26,201 bases of DNA from Prevotella sp. CAG:1058 (GTDB taxonomy: Bacteria; Bacteroidota; Bacteroidia; Bacteroidales; Bacteroidaceae), in the NCBI GenBank assembly GCA_000433175.1, contig HF986710.1, forward strand, positions 16,593 through 42,793, read 5' to 3'. Position 1 is the first letter of the stretch; each line of letters begins with the position of its first letter. Positions 1 to 6,617 of this stretch are shown one piece after another. The translations under genes were made by a program, and so were the position numbers. The notes under the pieces are model-generated. The model searched no databases. It was given only the letters and a program-made list of their open reading frames with translations, and was not told where the DNA came from.

Positions 1-2
1 TC

Positions 3-764
3 GCCACAGACAACGGCGGCGAAGCCGCAACGGCAGCGACAGATGAAACGGACAGCATCCTTGCCGCCGACACTTCGGCAGTAGACCTGGCAGAAACGCC
101 GGACTCGATAATGGCTCCCGTCGAAAGCGTAGGATTCCACAAGATGCTCAAGACAAAATACATAGAGGGTAGCGCCGGATTCATGTCGTTCGTTGCACTT
201 GCCCTGGTACTTGGCCTTGCATTCTGCATCGAGCGCATAATATACCTCACCCTGTCTGAGATCAACGCAAAGAAACTGATGGCAGACATAGAGGACAAAA
301 TCAAGGAAGGCGACATAGAAGGCTCTAAGGCCATCTGCCGCGAGACACGCGGACCCGTGGCTTCTATCTGCTACCAGGGACTTATGCGCATCGACGACTC
401 GATGGAGGATATCGAACGCAGCATAACATCATACGGCACAGTGCAGGCCGCCAACCTCGAGAAAGGCTGCTCATGGATTACGCTGTTCATCACCATGGCG
501 CCGTCGCTCGGATTCCTCGGCACGGTGATTGGCATGGTAATGTCGTTCGAGCAGATACAGCAGGCAGGCGACATCAGCCCGACAATCGTGGCGGCAGGAA
601 TGAAGGTGGCGCTTATAACGACAATCTTCGGACTCATTGCCGCGCTGATATTACAGGTGTTCTACAATTATATATTGTCAAAAATCGAACACATAACCAG
701 CCAGATGGAAGAATCGGCGATAACTCTGCTGGACATCATAATGAAATACAAACTTACGAAATAA
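3..764 (+). CDS. exbB: MotA/TolQ/ExbB-family proton channel protein (5' end outside window)
   Basis: Inner-membrane proton channel subunit of an ExbB/ExbD or TolQ/TolR type motor, which uses the proton gradient to energise TonB- or Tol-type work at the outer membrane. The frame is open from the window edge, so the ATG at 111 is probably internal. The residues before it are rich in Ala, Asp and Thr and look like a periplasmic linker. Three hydrophobic segments are visible: one beginning FMSFVALALVLG, one around WITLFITMAPSLGFLGTVIG, and one around VALITTIFGLIAALILQVF. The second has the Gly-rich MAPSLGFLGTVIGM signature typical of the family, and the third ends in a basic tail. The next gene starts 11 bases after the stop and two ExbD genes follow, which supports an ExbB role over a flagellar MotA role. 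Whether it serves TonB, Tol or gliding/secretion cannot be told here. Confidence 0.9.
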   Translation, partial: ATDNGGEAATAATDETDSILAADTSAVDLAETPDSIMAPVESVGFHKMLKTKYIEGSAGFMSFVALALVLGLAFCIERIIYLTLSEINAKKLMADIEDKIKEGDIEGSKAICRETRGPVASICYQGLMRIDDSMEDIERSITSYGTVQAANLEKGCSWITLFITMAPSLGFLGTVIGMVMSFEQIQQAGDISPTIVAAGMKVALITTIFGLIAALILQVFYNYILSKIEHITSQMEESAITLLDIIMKYKLTK

Positions 765-775
765 CACGCTCATCC

Positions 776-1288
776 ATGCAAGGAATAAAAAAGCTGAAGC
801 CGGAAAAGATGTCAACACGCGTGCTTTACGCGCTTGTGGCACTCACGGTGCTGGTTTTCGGAGCCTTCTTCTTCATCGGTTACGACACACCGTTTGAAGA
901 AAACCCGGAATACAACGCCCCGCTGCTGACCGACCTCGTACTTGTATTCATCTACGCAATGGTAACAGCCGCAATCGTCCTGACCGGTGCAGCCGTAACA
1001 ATAAGCATGAAAACCGGCGGCAAGGCGAATAAGGAGACCAACAACATACCAGCTGCAAAGATAGCCTGGGGCACCATACTGCTGCTCGTAATATGCCTGG
1101 CAGCCACTTTCGCGACAGGCTCGTCAGAGCCGGTAACAGTCAACGGTACGAAATTCGACGATACATTCTGGCTTAAAGCCACGGATATGTTCATCAACAC
1201 CTCGTTCATACTGCTCGCCATTGCCGTTTGCGGAGTTGCCCTGGGGTTATCGGGCTACAACCGGAAGATAAGCATAAAGAAACACTGA
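776..1288 (+). CDS. Four-helix membrane protein of an ExbB/ExbD operon, function unknown
   Basis: The protein has 170 residues if translation begins at ATG 776 (MQGIKKLKPEKM). The frame is open further upstream, but that part overlaps exbB in another frame and is not credible. ATG 809 is a possible later start. Four hydrophobic segments are visible: ALVALTVLVFGAFFFIGY, LVLVFIYAMVTAAIVLTGAAV, WGTILLLVICLAATFAT and FILLAIAVCGVALGLSGY. The loop between helices 3 and 4 carries a short polar stretch (residues SSEPVTVNGTKFDD) that is probably periplasmic. I do not recognise a named family. Its position between exbB and exbD, in the same direction and with an 11-base gap, suggests an accessory membrane subunit of the same motor. 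That is inference from context. Confidence 0.8.
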   Translation: MQGIKKLKPEKMSTRVLYALVALTVLVFGAFFFIGYDTPFEENPEYNAPLLTDLVLVFIYAMVTAAIVLTGAAVTISMKTGGKANKETNNIPAAKIAWGTILLLVICLAATFATGSSEPVTVNGTKFDDTFWLKATDMFINTSFILLAIAVCGVALGLSGYNRKISIKKH

Positions 1289-1389
1289 CCGCGCAAGCTA
1301 CGCCTAAGCATACACAATGCACGCAGACGGAGATACGGTCGAAGCACAAAAAACGTAAGACATAAGACATACGTAAAACTGTAAACGTA

Positions 1390-1929
1390 ATGATTCTACG
1401 CCGCGAGAAACGTTCTGTCCCCCAACTTAACACCACATCAACAGCCGACATTTCATTCATCCTGCTGGTGTTCTTCCTTATCATGACCTCAATGGACACT
1501 GATAAGGGACTGTCACGCATGCTGCCTGCCATGACCGACAAAGAGAGACGGGAAGAGACCACGGACATAGAACGGAGCAACGTACTGTCCATAAGGCTCA
1601 CTGAAACAAGCCAGCTGGTAGTAGACGGCAAAGAATGCGGCATAGGGCAATTAAAGCAAAAGGTAACGTCGTTCGTCAACGGAGCATCTGACGCCAGGCG
1701 ACTCATAATAAACATCGACATTGACCGCAACGCGTCGTACGATGCATATTTCAACATACAGAACGAAATAGCAGCCGCATACAACACCATACGCGGCAAC
1801 TACGCAATGAAGAAATACGGACACGCCTACGAGCGTTGCACGCCCGAAGAACGCGAAACCGTAAGGACGCATTATCCGCAACGCATCGTTGAAAACACCA
1901 CCGTCAAGACGGAAGGGGGTGCAAGATGA
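1390..1929 (+). CDS. exbD: ExbD/TolR-family biopolymer transport protein, first copy
   Basis: The protein has 179 residues: a short basic cytoplasmic N-terminus (MILRREKRSVPQLNT), one transmembrane helix and a periplasmic domain. The helix region TADISFILLVFFLIMTSM carries the single membrane Asp expected for the proton-carrying residue of ExbD/TolR. The periplasmic part contains the sequence LVVDGKECGIGQLKQKV, and the usual ExbD beta-strand with paired Asp and Arg follows (IINIDIDRNASYDAYF). It is somewhat longer than typical ExbD (about 140 residues). The C-terminal 40 residues are charged and of unknown role. The stop codon overlaps the start of the second exbD (ATGA), so the two are probably translationally coupled. 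A 101-base gap separates it from the upstream four-helix gene. I see no promoter in that gap. Confidence 0.9.
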   Translation: MILRREKRSVPQLNTTSTADISFILLVFFLIMTSMDTDKGLSRMLPAMTDKERREETTDIERSNVLSIRLTETSQLVVDGKECGIGQLKQKVTSFVNGASDARRLIINIDIDRNASYDAYFNIQNEIAAAYNTIRGNYAMKKYGHAYERCTPEERETVRTHYPQRIVENTTVKTEGGAR

Positions 1930-2393
1930 GCCTGTTCAGCCATACACGCCGCCAGGTTCCGCAGCTGAACACGGCCGCGCTACCCGACCTTATATTCACG
2001 GTGTTGTTCTTCTTCATAACAGTAACGCACATGCGGGAGGTCACAGTAAAAGTAAAATATCAGACACCCGAAGGCACCGAACTGACAAAACTCGTTAAAA
2101 AGTCGGCCGTCACACACATATATATAGGTAAACCGACTGACGAAATGATACAAGCGACAGGCGGCAAGACAATTATACAACTGAACGATAAGATAGTAAA
2201 TGCTGCCGACATAACAGACTATGTTGCAGAAGAGCGCGAACGCATGTCGCCCGAAGACGTACAGGCCATGAGTGTTTCGATAAAGGCAGACAGAAGAACC
2301 GATATGGGTACGATATCGGATGTCAAACAGGCACTGCGCAAAGCCGGGGCCTTACGAATAAGCTATTCAGCCACACAAAAAGACGTAAAATAG
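1926..2393 (+). CDS. exbD: ExbD/TolR-family biopolymer transport protein, second copy
   Basis: The protein has 155 residues. The N-terminus RRQVPQLNTAALPDLIF mirrors that of the upstream ExbD (KRSVPQLNTTSTADISF), so the two are diverged paralogues. The single helix (LPDLIFTVLFFFITVTHM) keeps the membrane Asp. The periplasmic domain runs from about residue 40 and includes VTHIYIGKP, IIQLNDKIV and MSVSIKADRRTDMGTISDVKQALRKAGALRISYS. The last of these is the typical ExbD fold signature, with a conserved Asp and a terminal beta strand. The start overlaps the stop of the first exbD by four bases (ATGA). Two different ExbD proteins beside one ExbB suggest a hetero-oligomeric motor. That is inferred from gene content, not shown. 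Confidence 0.9.
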   Translation: MSLFSHTRRQVPQLNTAALPDLIFTVLFFFITVTHMREVTVKVKYQTPEGTELTKLVKKSAVTHIYIGKPTDEMIQATGGKTIIQLNDKIVNAADITDYVAEERERMSPEDVQAMSVSIKADRRTDMGTISDVKQALRKAGALRISYSATQKDVK

Positions 2394-2455
2394 ACCTTTT
2401 TTTACATATTTTGTTTTAATCTATCGCCAAACGTTGAAAAAACACTTACGATTTA

Positions 2456-2486
2456 TTGTTTAAGTAATATTTTTATCGTATCTTTG
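2456..2486 (+). promoter_or_regulatory. Bacteroidetes-type promoter of the lrp/asnC gene
   Basis: TTG at 2456-2458 is followed after 20 bases by TATCTTTG at 2479-2486, which matches the Bacteroidetes -33 TTG / -7 TAnnTTTG pattern. Transcription would begin near 2493, giving a leader of about 80 bases before the start codon at 2572. Confidence 0.8.
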
Positions 2487-2571
2487 CATAAATTAAATTG
2501 CAATATGTAATTGACATATAGTTGTTTACTATATTTGTCAAAATTATAACCAAAGTAAATTTTCAACAGCA

Positions 2572-3066
2572 ATGGCACATCACAATTTAGACTCATTAGA
2601 CAAGAAGATTCTCAAACTAATTGCCGAAGATGCAAGAATACCCTTCTTGGAAGTAGCACGTTCGTGTAATGTGAGTGGCGCAGCCATTCATCAGCGCATA
2701 CAAAAGCTCAACAGCCTGGGAGTTTTAAAAGGCTCGAAATTCATTATCGACCCGGAAAAGATAGGCTACGAGACTTGCGCCTACATGGGCCTCAACCTTA
2801 AGAATCCTGAAAAGTTCGATGAGGTTGTAGATGAACTTAAAAAGGTACCCGAAGTTGTAGAATGCCACTATACCACTGGAGACTACGACATGTTCATCAA
2901 AATCTACGCAACCAACAACCACCATTTACTGAACATAATACACGACCGCCTGCAACCGCTCGGCCTGTCGAGGAGTGAGACAATCATATCGTTCAACTCC
3001 GCCTTCAGCCGTCAATTACCTATAATCGACATGCCGTTGGATGACTCCGACACGCCGGAAGAATAG
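2572..3066 (+). CDS. Lrp/AsnC-family transcriptional regulator
   Basis: DNA-binding regulator of the leucine-responsive/feast-famine family, 164 residues, the usual size. The N-terminal helix-turn-helix spans about residues 7-60 (LDSLDKKILKLIAEDARIPF, then VARSCNVSGAAIHQRIQKLNSLGVLKG). The C-terminal RAM/AsnC effector domain spans about 70-150 and includes VVECHYTTGDYDMFIKIYA, the segment that forms the oligomer interface and the amino-acid pocket in this family. It closely resembles the Lrp-like proteins found throughout Bacteroidales. It is monocistronic, with its own promoter upstream and a hairpin after the stop. Lrp proteins commonly regulate their own genes, but I see no clear repeat operator in the leader. 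The ligand and regulon cannot be deduced. Confidence 0.95.
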   Translation: MAHHNLDSLDKKILKLIAEDARIPFLEVARSCNVSGAAIHQRIQKLNSLGVLKGSKFIIDPEKIGYETCAYMGLNLKNPEKFDEVVDELKKVPEVVECHYTTGDYDMFIKIYATNNHHLLNIIHDRLQPLGLSRSETIISFNSAFSRQLPIIDMPLDDSDTPEE

Positions 3067-3097
3067 GCCACGGAAATCCATTAATGGCTGAATATAT

Positions 3098-3140
3098 TTT
3101 TTGCGCTTGCGTTTGCTGACTTGTACCGCAAGCGCAAAAA
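3098..3140 (+). terminator. Hairpin after the lrp/asnC gene, possible terminator
   Basis: A perfect 14-bp inverted repeat, TTTTTGCGCTTGCG (3098-3111) and CGCAAGCGCAAAAA (3127-3140), encloses a 15-base loop. It begins 31 bases after the stop codon. No run of T follows the 3' arm on the plus strand, so factor-independent termination is plausible but not certain. Confidence 0.5.
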
Positions 3141-3551
3141 TGACTATAAAAAACATATTGGCATGCCTGCATGGCATGTTGCAACTCCATGCGTAAACCG
3201 ACAAGGATAAAAACAACAACCGTCCCGAATACACAATACGGACTAAGGCGGACGCCGCATAACTTAAACAAACGACACGACTTTCCCCTGAAAAAACAGC
3301 AGAAGCACGAAGCTACACCTAAACACAACCACCCCTTCATCATTCTGTAAGCTATAAGTAGATAACGGGCTAACTATTTTTACAAACCACAAAGAACCGT
3401 TTACACATTGCGTCCAGAACGCTTGTCTTATGCATACAGTAGAAACAGCTTACAAACAACTTAAAAAACAAAATGTAAATTGTACAAGCGCAATAATCCG
3501 CAAGCTTAAAAAAATTCATAAAAAATTAAACTCGTTTCTACCACTTTAATT
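3141..3551. other. Gene-free stretch between the lrp/asnC and yitT genes
   Basis: About 410 bases without a credible gene on either strand. The short minus-strand frames here have no recognisable protein character. The only structure noticed is a small hairpin, CATGCC (3162-3167) with GGCATG (3173-3178). The right end becomes A-rich and leads into the yitT promoter. Confidence 0.6.
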
Positions 3552-3581
3552 TTGCATTGCGCCCAATTTACATTATCTTTG
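3552..3581 (+). promoter_or_regulatory. Bacteroidetes-type promoter of the yitT-like gene
   Basis: TTG at 3552-3554 and TATCTTTG at 3574-3581 are separated by 19 bases. The -7 box ends 21 bases before ATG 3603. The promoter decides the start: an earlier in-frame ATG at 3552 lies inside the promoter and would be upstream of the transcript. Confidence 0.8.
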
Positions 3582-3602
3582 CGGACAAATTACAGAAATA
3601 CT

Positions 3603-4499
3603 ATGAATAAGATTTCAGACTTAACCCACATCCATGTCAAACTGAAAAGACAGGGATTGAAAGACTTGGTATTCATATGCCTGGGCATATTGCTCTACTC
3701 GTTCGGCTACACGGCCTTCATATTGCCCGACCAGATAGTCATGGGCGGTGCTTCGGGTATAGCGGCATTGCTGTTCTACGGTTTTAAGATACCCCCTGCA
3801 ATATCGATATGGAGCATCAACATCATCATGGTCCTTATCGCCTTCCGTACACTTGGCCGCCAGTTCACAGTGCGCACCGTGGTTGGCGTAACCATACTGT
3901 CGGCAATGATCGGAGCGTTGCAGCCGGTATTTGAAGCCTACCCCATGGTGACAGCCGGCGAAGACAAGTTCATGCACTTGCTGATAGGCAGCGTGCTATG
4001 CGGTGCAGGACTAGGAATAGTATTCTCTCACAACGGCTCTACAGGCGGCACGGACATCCTGATAGCCATGCTGAACAAATACCTGCACATGAACTTCGGA
4101 CGTGCCATACAGCTAATCGACACCTGTATCATTGGTTCCTCTTACCTGCTGTTCCACAGCATGGAACCTATCGTATACGGTATAGCCTTCACACTTATTT
4201 ACAGCTATGCATGCGACTACGTTGTCAACGGTTCGAAGCAAACCATGCAATTCATCATCATCTCAAAACAATACGACAAGATTGCTGATGTTATCAACAA
4301 CCAACTGCACCGCGGAGTGACGCTCATACCAGGAAAAGGCTGGTATTCAAAGCACGAAGTCGACCTGCTGATAGTACTCGCCCGCAAGTACGAAGCGCAC
4401 GGAATACTTAACACTATAAAGATTATCGACCCTGAGGCTATGGTGTCGCAGACGCTCTGCCACGGAGTATTCGGCGAAGGTTTCGACAAGATGAAATAA
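3603..4499 (+). CDS. YitT-family membrane protein with C-terminal DUF2179 domain
   Basis: The protein has 298 residues, the usual size for the YitT family. These are multi-pass inner-membrane proteins of unclear transport function. Five or so hydrophobic segments span about residues 20-200: LVFICLGILLYSFGYTAFILP, a Gly-rich GGASGIAALLFYGF segment, SIWSINIIMVLIAF, LLIGSVLCGAGLGIVFS and IVYGIAFTLIYSYACDYV. The motif SHNGSTGGTDILIAMLNKY is characteristic of the family. The soluble DUF2179 domain covers about residues 215-285 (QFIIISKQYDKIADVINNQL, then TLIPGKGWYS and the closing IIDPEAMVSQ). The ATG at 3603 was chosen because the promoter box ends at 3581. No cotranscribed neighbour was found; two hairpins follow the stop. 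Confidence 0.92.
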   Translation: MNKISDLTHIHVKLKRQGLKDLVFICLGILLYSFGYTAFILPDQIVMGGASGIAALLFYGFKIPPAISIWSINIIMVLIAFRTLGRQFTVRTVVGVTILSAMIGALQPVFEAYPMVTAGEDKFMHLLIGSVLCGAGLGIVFSHNGSTGGTDILIAMLNKYLHMNFGRAIQLIDTCIIGSSYLLFHSMEPIVYGIAFTLIYSYACDYVVNGSKQTMQFIIISKQYDKIADVINNQLHRGVTLIPGKGWYSKHEVDLLIVLARKYEAHGILNTIKIIDPEAMVSQTLCHGVFGEGFDKMK

Positions 4500-4543
4500 C
4501 CGCCGGGCGCAAGGACGCACATGCGGCGTATTACCTATACTGT

Positions 4544-4570
4544 CCGGGAAGATGTACAACGTCTTCCCGG
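4544..4570 (+). terminator. Hairpin downstream of the yitT-like gene
   Basis: CCGGGAAGA (4544-4552) pairs perfectly with TCTTCCCGG (4562-4570) around a nine-base loop, 44 bases after the stop. No T run follows, so its role as a terminator is uncertain. Confidence 0.45.
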
Positions 4571-4590
4571 CCTTAAATCCCGGAAAGCCT

Positions 4591-4610
4591 GCTTATGCCT
4601 TTGCATAAGC
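4591..4610 (+). terminator. Second hairpin between yitT-like and pectate lyase genes
   Basis: GCTTATGC (4591-4598) and GCATAAGC (4603-4610) form a perfect 8-bp stem with the four-base loop CTTT. It lies 39 bases before the pectate lyase start, so it could end the upstream transcript or sit in the lyase leader. The bases after it (ATCATTCTAA) are a poor U tract. Confidence 0.4.
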
Positions 4611-4649
4611 ATCATTCTAAAAACAAACAAACACTAATTAATTATTGCC

Positions 4650-6212
4650 ATGAAACTAATCAGGAAAACAAAAAGACTGCACATTGGCTCACACCGCCTG
4701 CACATGATGGCGGCAGCATTGTTCGTGCTATTAACGACAAACACAATTAAAGCCCAAACCGCCGACGGGCGCGACTTCGGCATAGACGGTTTTGCCGCCA
4801 TCGCAGGCACCGAAGGCACACCCCACTACCGCGAAGGAGGAACAACGGGCGGTGAAGGGGGCAAGGTGGTATACGCCAGCACGCTGCAACAGCTACAAGC
4901 CTACCTGCAGGCTAAAGCTCCATACGTGATAATTGTAGACCACGACATGGACACAGGCATAGAATGCTATGTCGACGACCTTGCCACAGGACATCTGTGC
5001 GACGTACAGGACGGCAGCCAAGGCGTAGCTACAACATACGGAGAACGAATAATGGTTGCACCCGACAAAACTCTAATTGGAGTAACTAACCCTGAAACCG
5101 GCCAGACACCGCTATTCTCGCGCATAACATTCGTAATGCAAAGCGTCGACAACATAATAATACGTAACTGCCGCTTCACGATGAACGGCGTACCGGTATT
5201 GAAGTCAGGAGAAAACAAGATCGTTGCGTTCCGCGACGGCAGGCAGGTCGAGATCGGCGACCCTGACTGCATAAGCATACAGGCAGACAAGAGCAGTGCA
5301 AAAACCGATTGGGGAGCACACATCTGGATTGACCATTGCGAATTCTTCAATGGCAACGCTGCCGACAAGGACCGCTACGACGGACTGCTCGACTGCAAGA
5401 ACAACGTACAGTGGATGACCTTCAGCTACAACCACTTCCACGACCACGACAAAGCATGCCTGTTCGGCAAAGGCGACAGCGACATTTTTGACGGCTGCCG
5501 CACAATCTCGATGCACCACAACTGGTTCGACAACATCGCAGGCTCGCGCCTTCCGCTACAGCGCGGAGGCTACCTGCACTACTACAACAACTACATGGTC
5601 GGCAGCGAAGACGGCTGGGACGTACGCACCAAAGCTACAGGATATGTGGAAGCCTGCTATTTCAAAGACAGCAAGGCACCCATACGTTCAGACCGCGAAG
5701 GCTCGCTCAACATCAACAAGAGCGAAGGATACGACATAATATACGAAAACTGCCGCAGGCTGATGGAAGGCTACGAAAACATAGACAAGACCAAGATTGA
5801 CGACGTGTACAGCGTAAATTATACTGACTGGACACCGGACATGTCAGCTTCAGACTATATGGTAAACCACCTCGACAAGACCGCCGACGTGCCGGCAGTG
5901 GTTGAGAAATACGCCGGCGCCGGCAAGATTGAAATATACAAGACATACACCGACGCCGTTCCTGCTGAAGACATGGACGAATACGCCAAAGCTATAAAGG
6001 ACGAGCCTACGGCCGGAACTTATGACACTAACGGCAACAGAATTACCGAAGTTATAACTGGAATACAAGACAAAACGGCGTCAAGACAGGCCGCTGTACA
6101 ATACTATTCGCTAAACGGGGAACGACTGGCTTCGCCGGCAAAAGGTATAAACATAAAAAAAGAAATTAACGCGGCAGGTAATGTCAGCACATCAAAAATA
6201 ATACGGAAATAA
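4650..6212 (+). CDS. Secreted pectate lyase, polysaccharide lyase family 1
   Basis: Cleaves pectate/homogalacturonan by beta-elimination. Length is 520 residues. A signal peptide covers about residues 1-36 (core MMAAALFVLLTTNTIKAQ). The right-handed beta-helix carries the family 1 signatures in order: HIWIDHCEF (about 224-232), DGLLDCKNN with D244 and D248 at the calcium-site positions, HDHDKACLFGKGDSD with K268, HHNWFDN (289-295), then GSRLPLQRGG with R300 and R305, and YLHYYNNY. R300 and R305 align with the two functional arginines of the PelC-type RxPRVR motif; the middle Arg is Leu303. The last 50 residues (VQYYSLNGERLASPAKGI, then SKIIRK) resemble the small C-terminal domain of many Prevotella secreted proteins and may be a sorting tail. 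It stands alone, with no SusC/SusD genes nearby. No promoter was recognised upstream; a strong terminator follows. Confidence 0.93.
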   Translation: MKLIRKTKRLHIGSHRLHMMAAALFVLLTTNTIKAQTADGRDFGIDGFAAIAGTEGTPHYREGGTTGGEGGKVVYASTLQQLQAYLQAKAPYVIIVDHDMDTGIECYVDDLATGHLCDVQDGSQGVATTYGERIMVAPDKTLIGVTNPETGQTPLFSRITFVMQSVDNIIIRNCRFTMNGVPVLKSGENKIVAFRDGRQVEIGDPDCISIQADKSSAKTDWGAHIWIDHCEFFNGNAADKDRYDGLLDCKNNVQWMTFSYNHFHDHDKACLFGKGDSDIFDGCRTISMHHNWFDNIAGSRLPLQRGGYLHYYNNYMVGSEDGWDVRTKATGYVEACYFKDSKAPIRSDREGSLNINKSEGYDIIYENCRRLMEGYENIDKTKIDDVYSVNYTDWTPDMSASDYMVNHLDKTADVPAVVEKYAGAGKIEIYKTYTDAVPAEDMDEYAKAIKDEPTAGTYDTNGNRITEVITGIQDKTASRQAAVQYYSLNGERLASPAKGINIKKEINAAGNVSTSKIIRK

Positions 6213-6245
6213 CCTTTGCAACCAGCCGGTAATTTTCATTCCTAC

Positions 6246-6282
6246 AAAAGGCCGTCTTTCACATTACGAAAGGCGGCCTTTT
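6246..6282 (+). terminator. Rho-independent terminator after the pectate lyase gene
   Basis: A 15-bp stem, AAAAGGCCGTCTTTC (6246-6260) with GAAAGGCGGCCTTTT (6268-6282), contains one G-U pair and a seven-base loop. The A run in the 5' arm and T run in the 3' arm make it usable in both directions. It lies 33 bases after the stop. Confidence 0.85.
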
Positions 6283-6557
6283 GCAATGCAATATGCCACC
6301 TCTTGCAACACAAGACACAGCCTTTTACAAACTACTGACAGCCAACACGTTACGCTTAAGTCCATTTGGAGTTGGCGCACCAATCGGTGTATCCGCCATG
6401 TTTACAATCTTAAAAAGTGTAAAAAAATACGCCACAAAAAACCAAATTTTAGCATTCGACCATTCAGGGCTATATCAGATAATTTATAAAAAATTCAATA
6501 CAAAAGCAAGAAAAACAAGATTATTTTATCGATAAATATAAAAATATGAAATTATAT
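6283..6557. other. Gene-free stretch before the adhesin-like gene
   Basis: About 275 bases with no supported gene. One short plus-strand frame (6281-6535) begins inside the terminator and reads as low-complexity basic sequence, so I do not call it. The right half is very A/T rich and leads into the promoter at 6558. Confidence 0.6.
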
Positions 6558-6588
6558 TTGCTTTTTTAATTTCATTTGCTTATCTTTG
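6558..6588 (+). promoter_or_regulatory. Bacteroidetes-type promoter of the adhesin-like gene
   Basis: TTG at 6558-6560 and TATCTTTG at 6581-6588 are separated by 20 bases. The start codon at 6618 follows 29 bases after the -7 box. Confidence 0.8.
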
Positions 6589-6617
6589 CATTGTGTTTAA
6601 TTTAAATAAAATTAGCT

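Noticed and set aside
473..775. Upstream extension of the four-helix protein's frame to 473
   Set aside because: It lies inside exbB in another frame and encodes His/Arg-rich nonsense; the membrane protein begins at 776.
3552..3602. Earlier ATG for the YitT-like gene
   Set aside because: It overlaps the -33/-7 promoter elements at 3552-3581 and would not be on the transcript.
6281..6535. Possible 84-residue small protein
   Set aside because: It begins inside the pectate lyase terminator, has low-complexity A/T-driven composition and no recognisable features.
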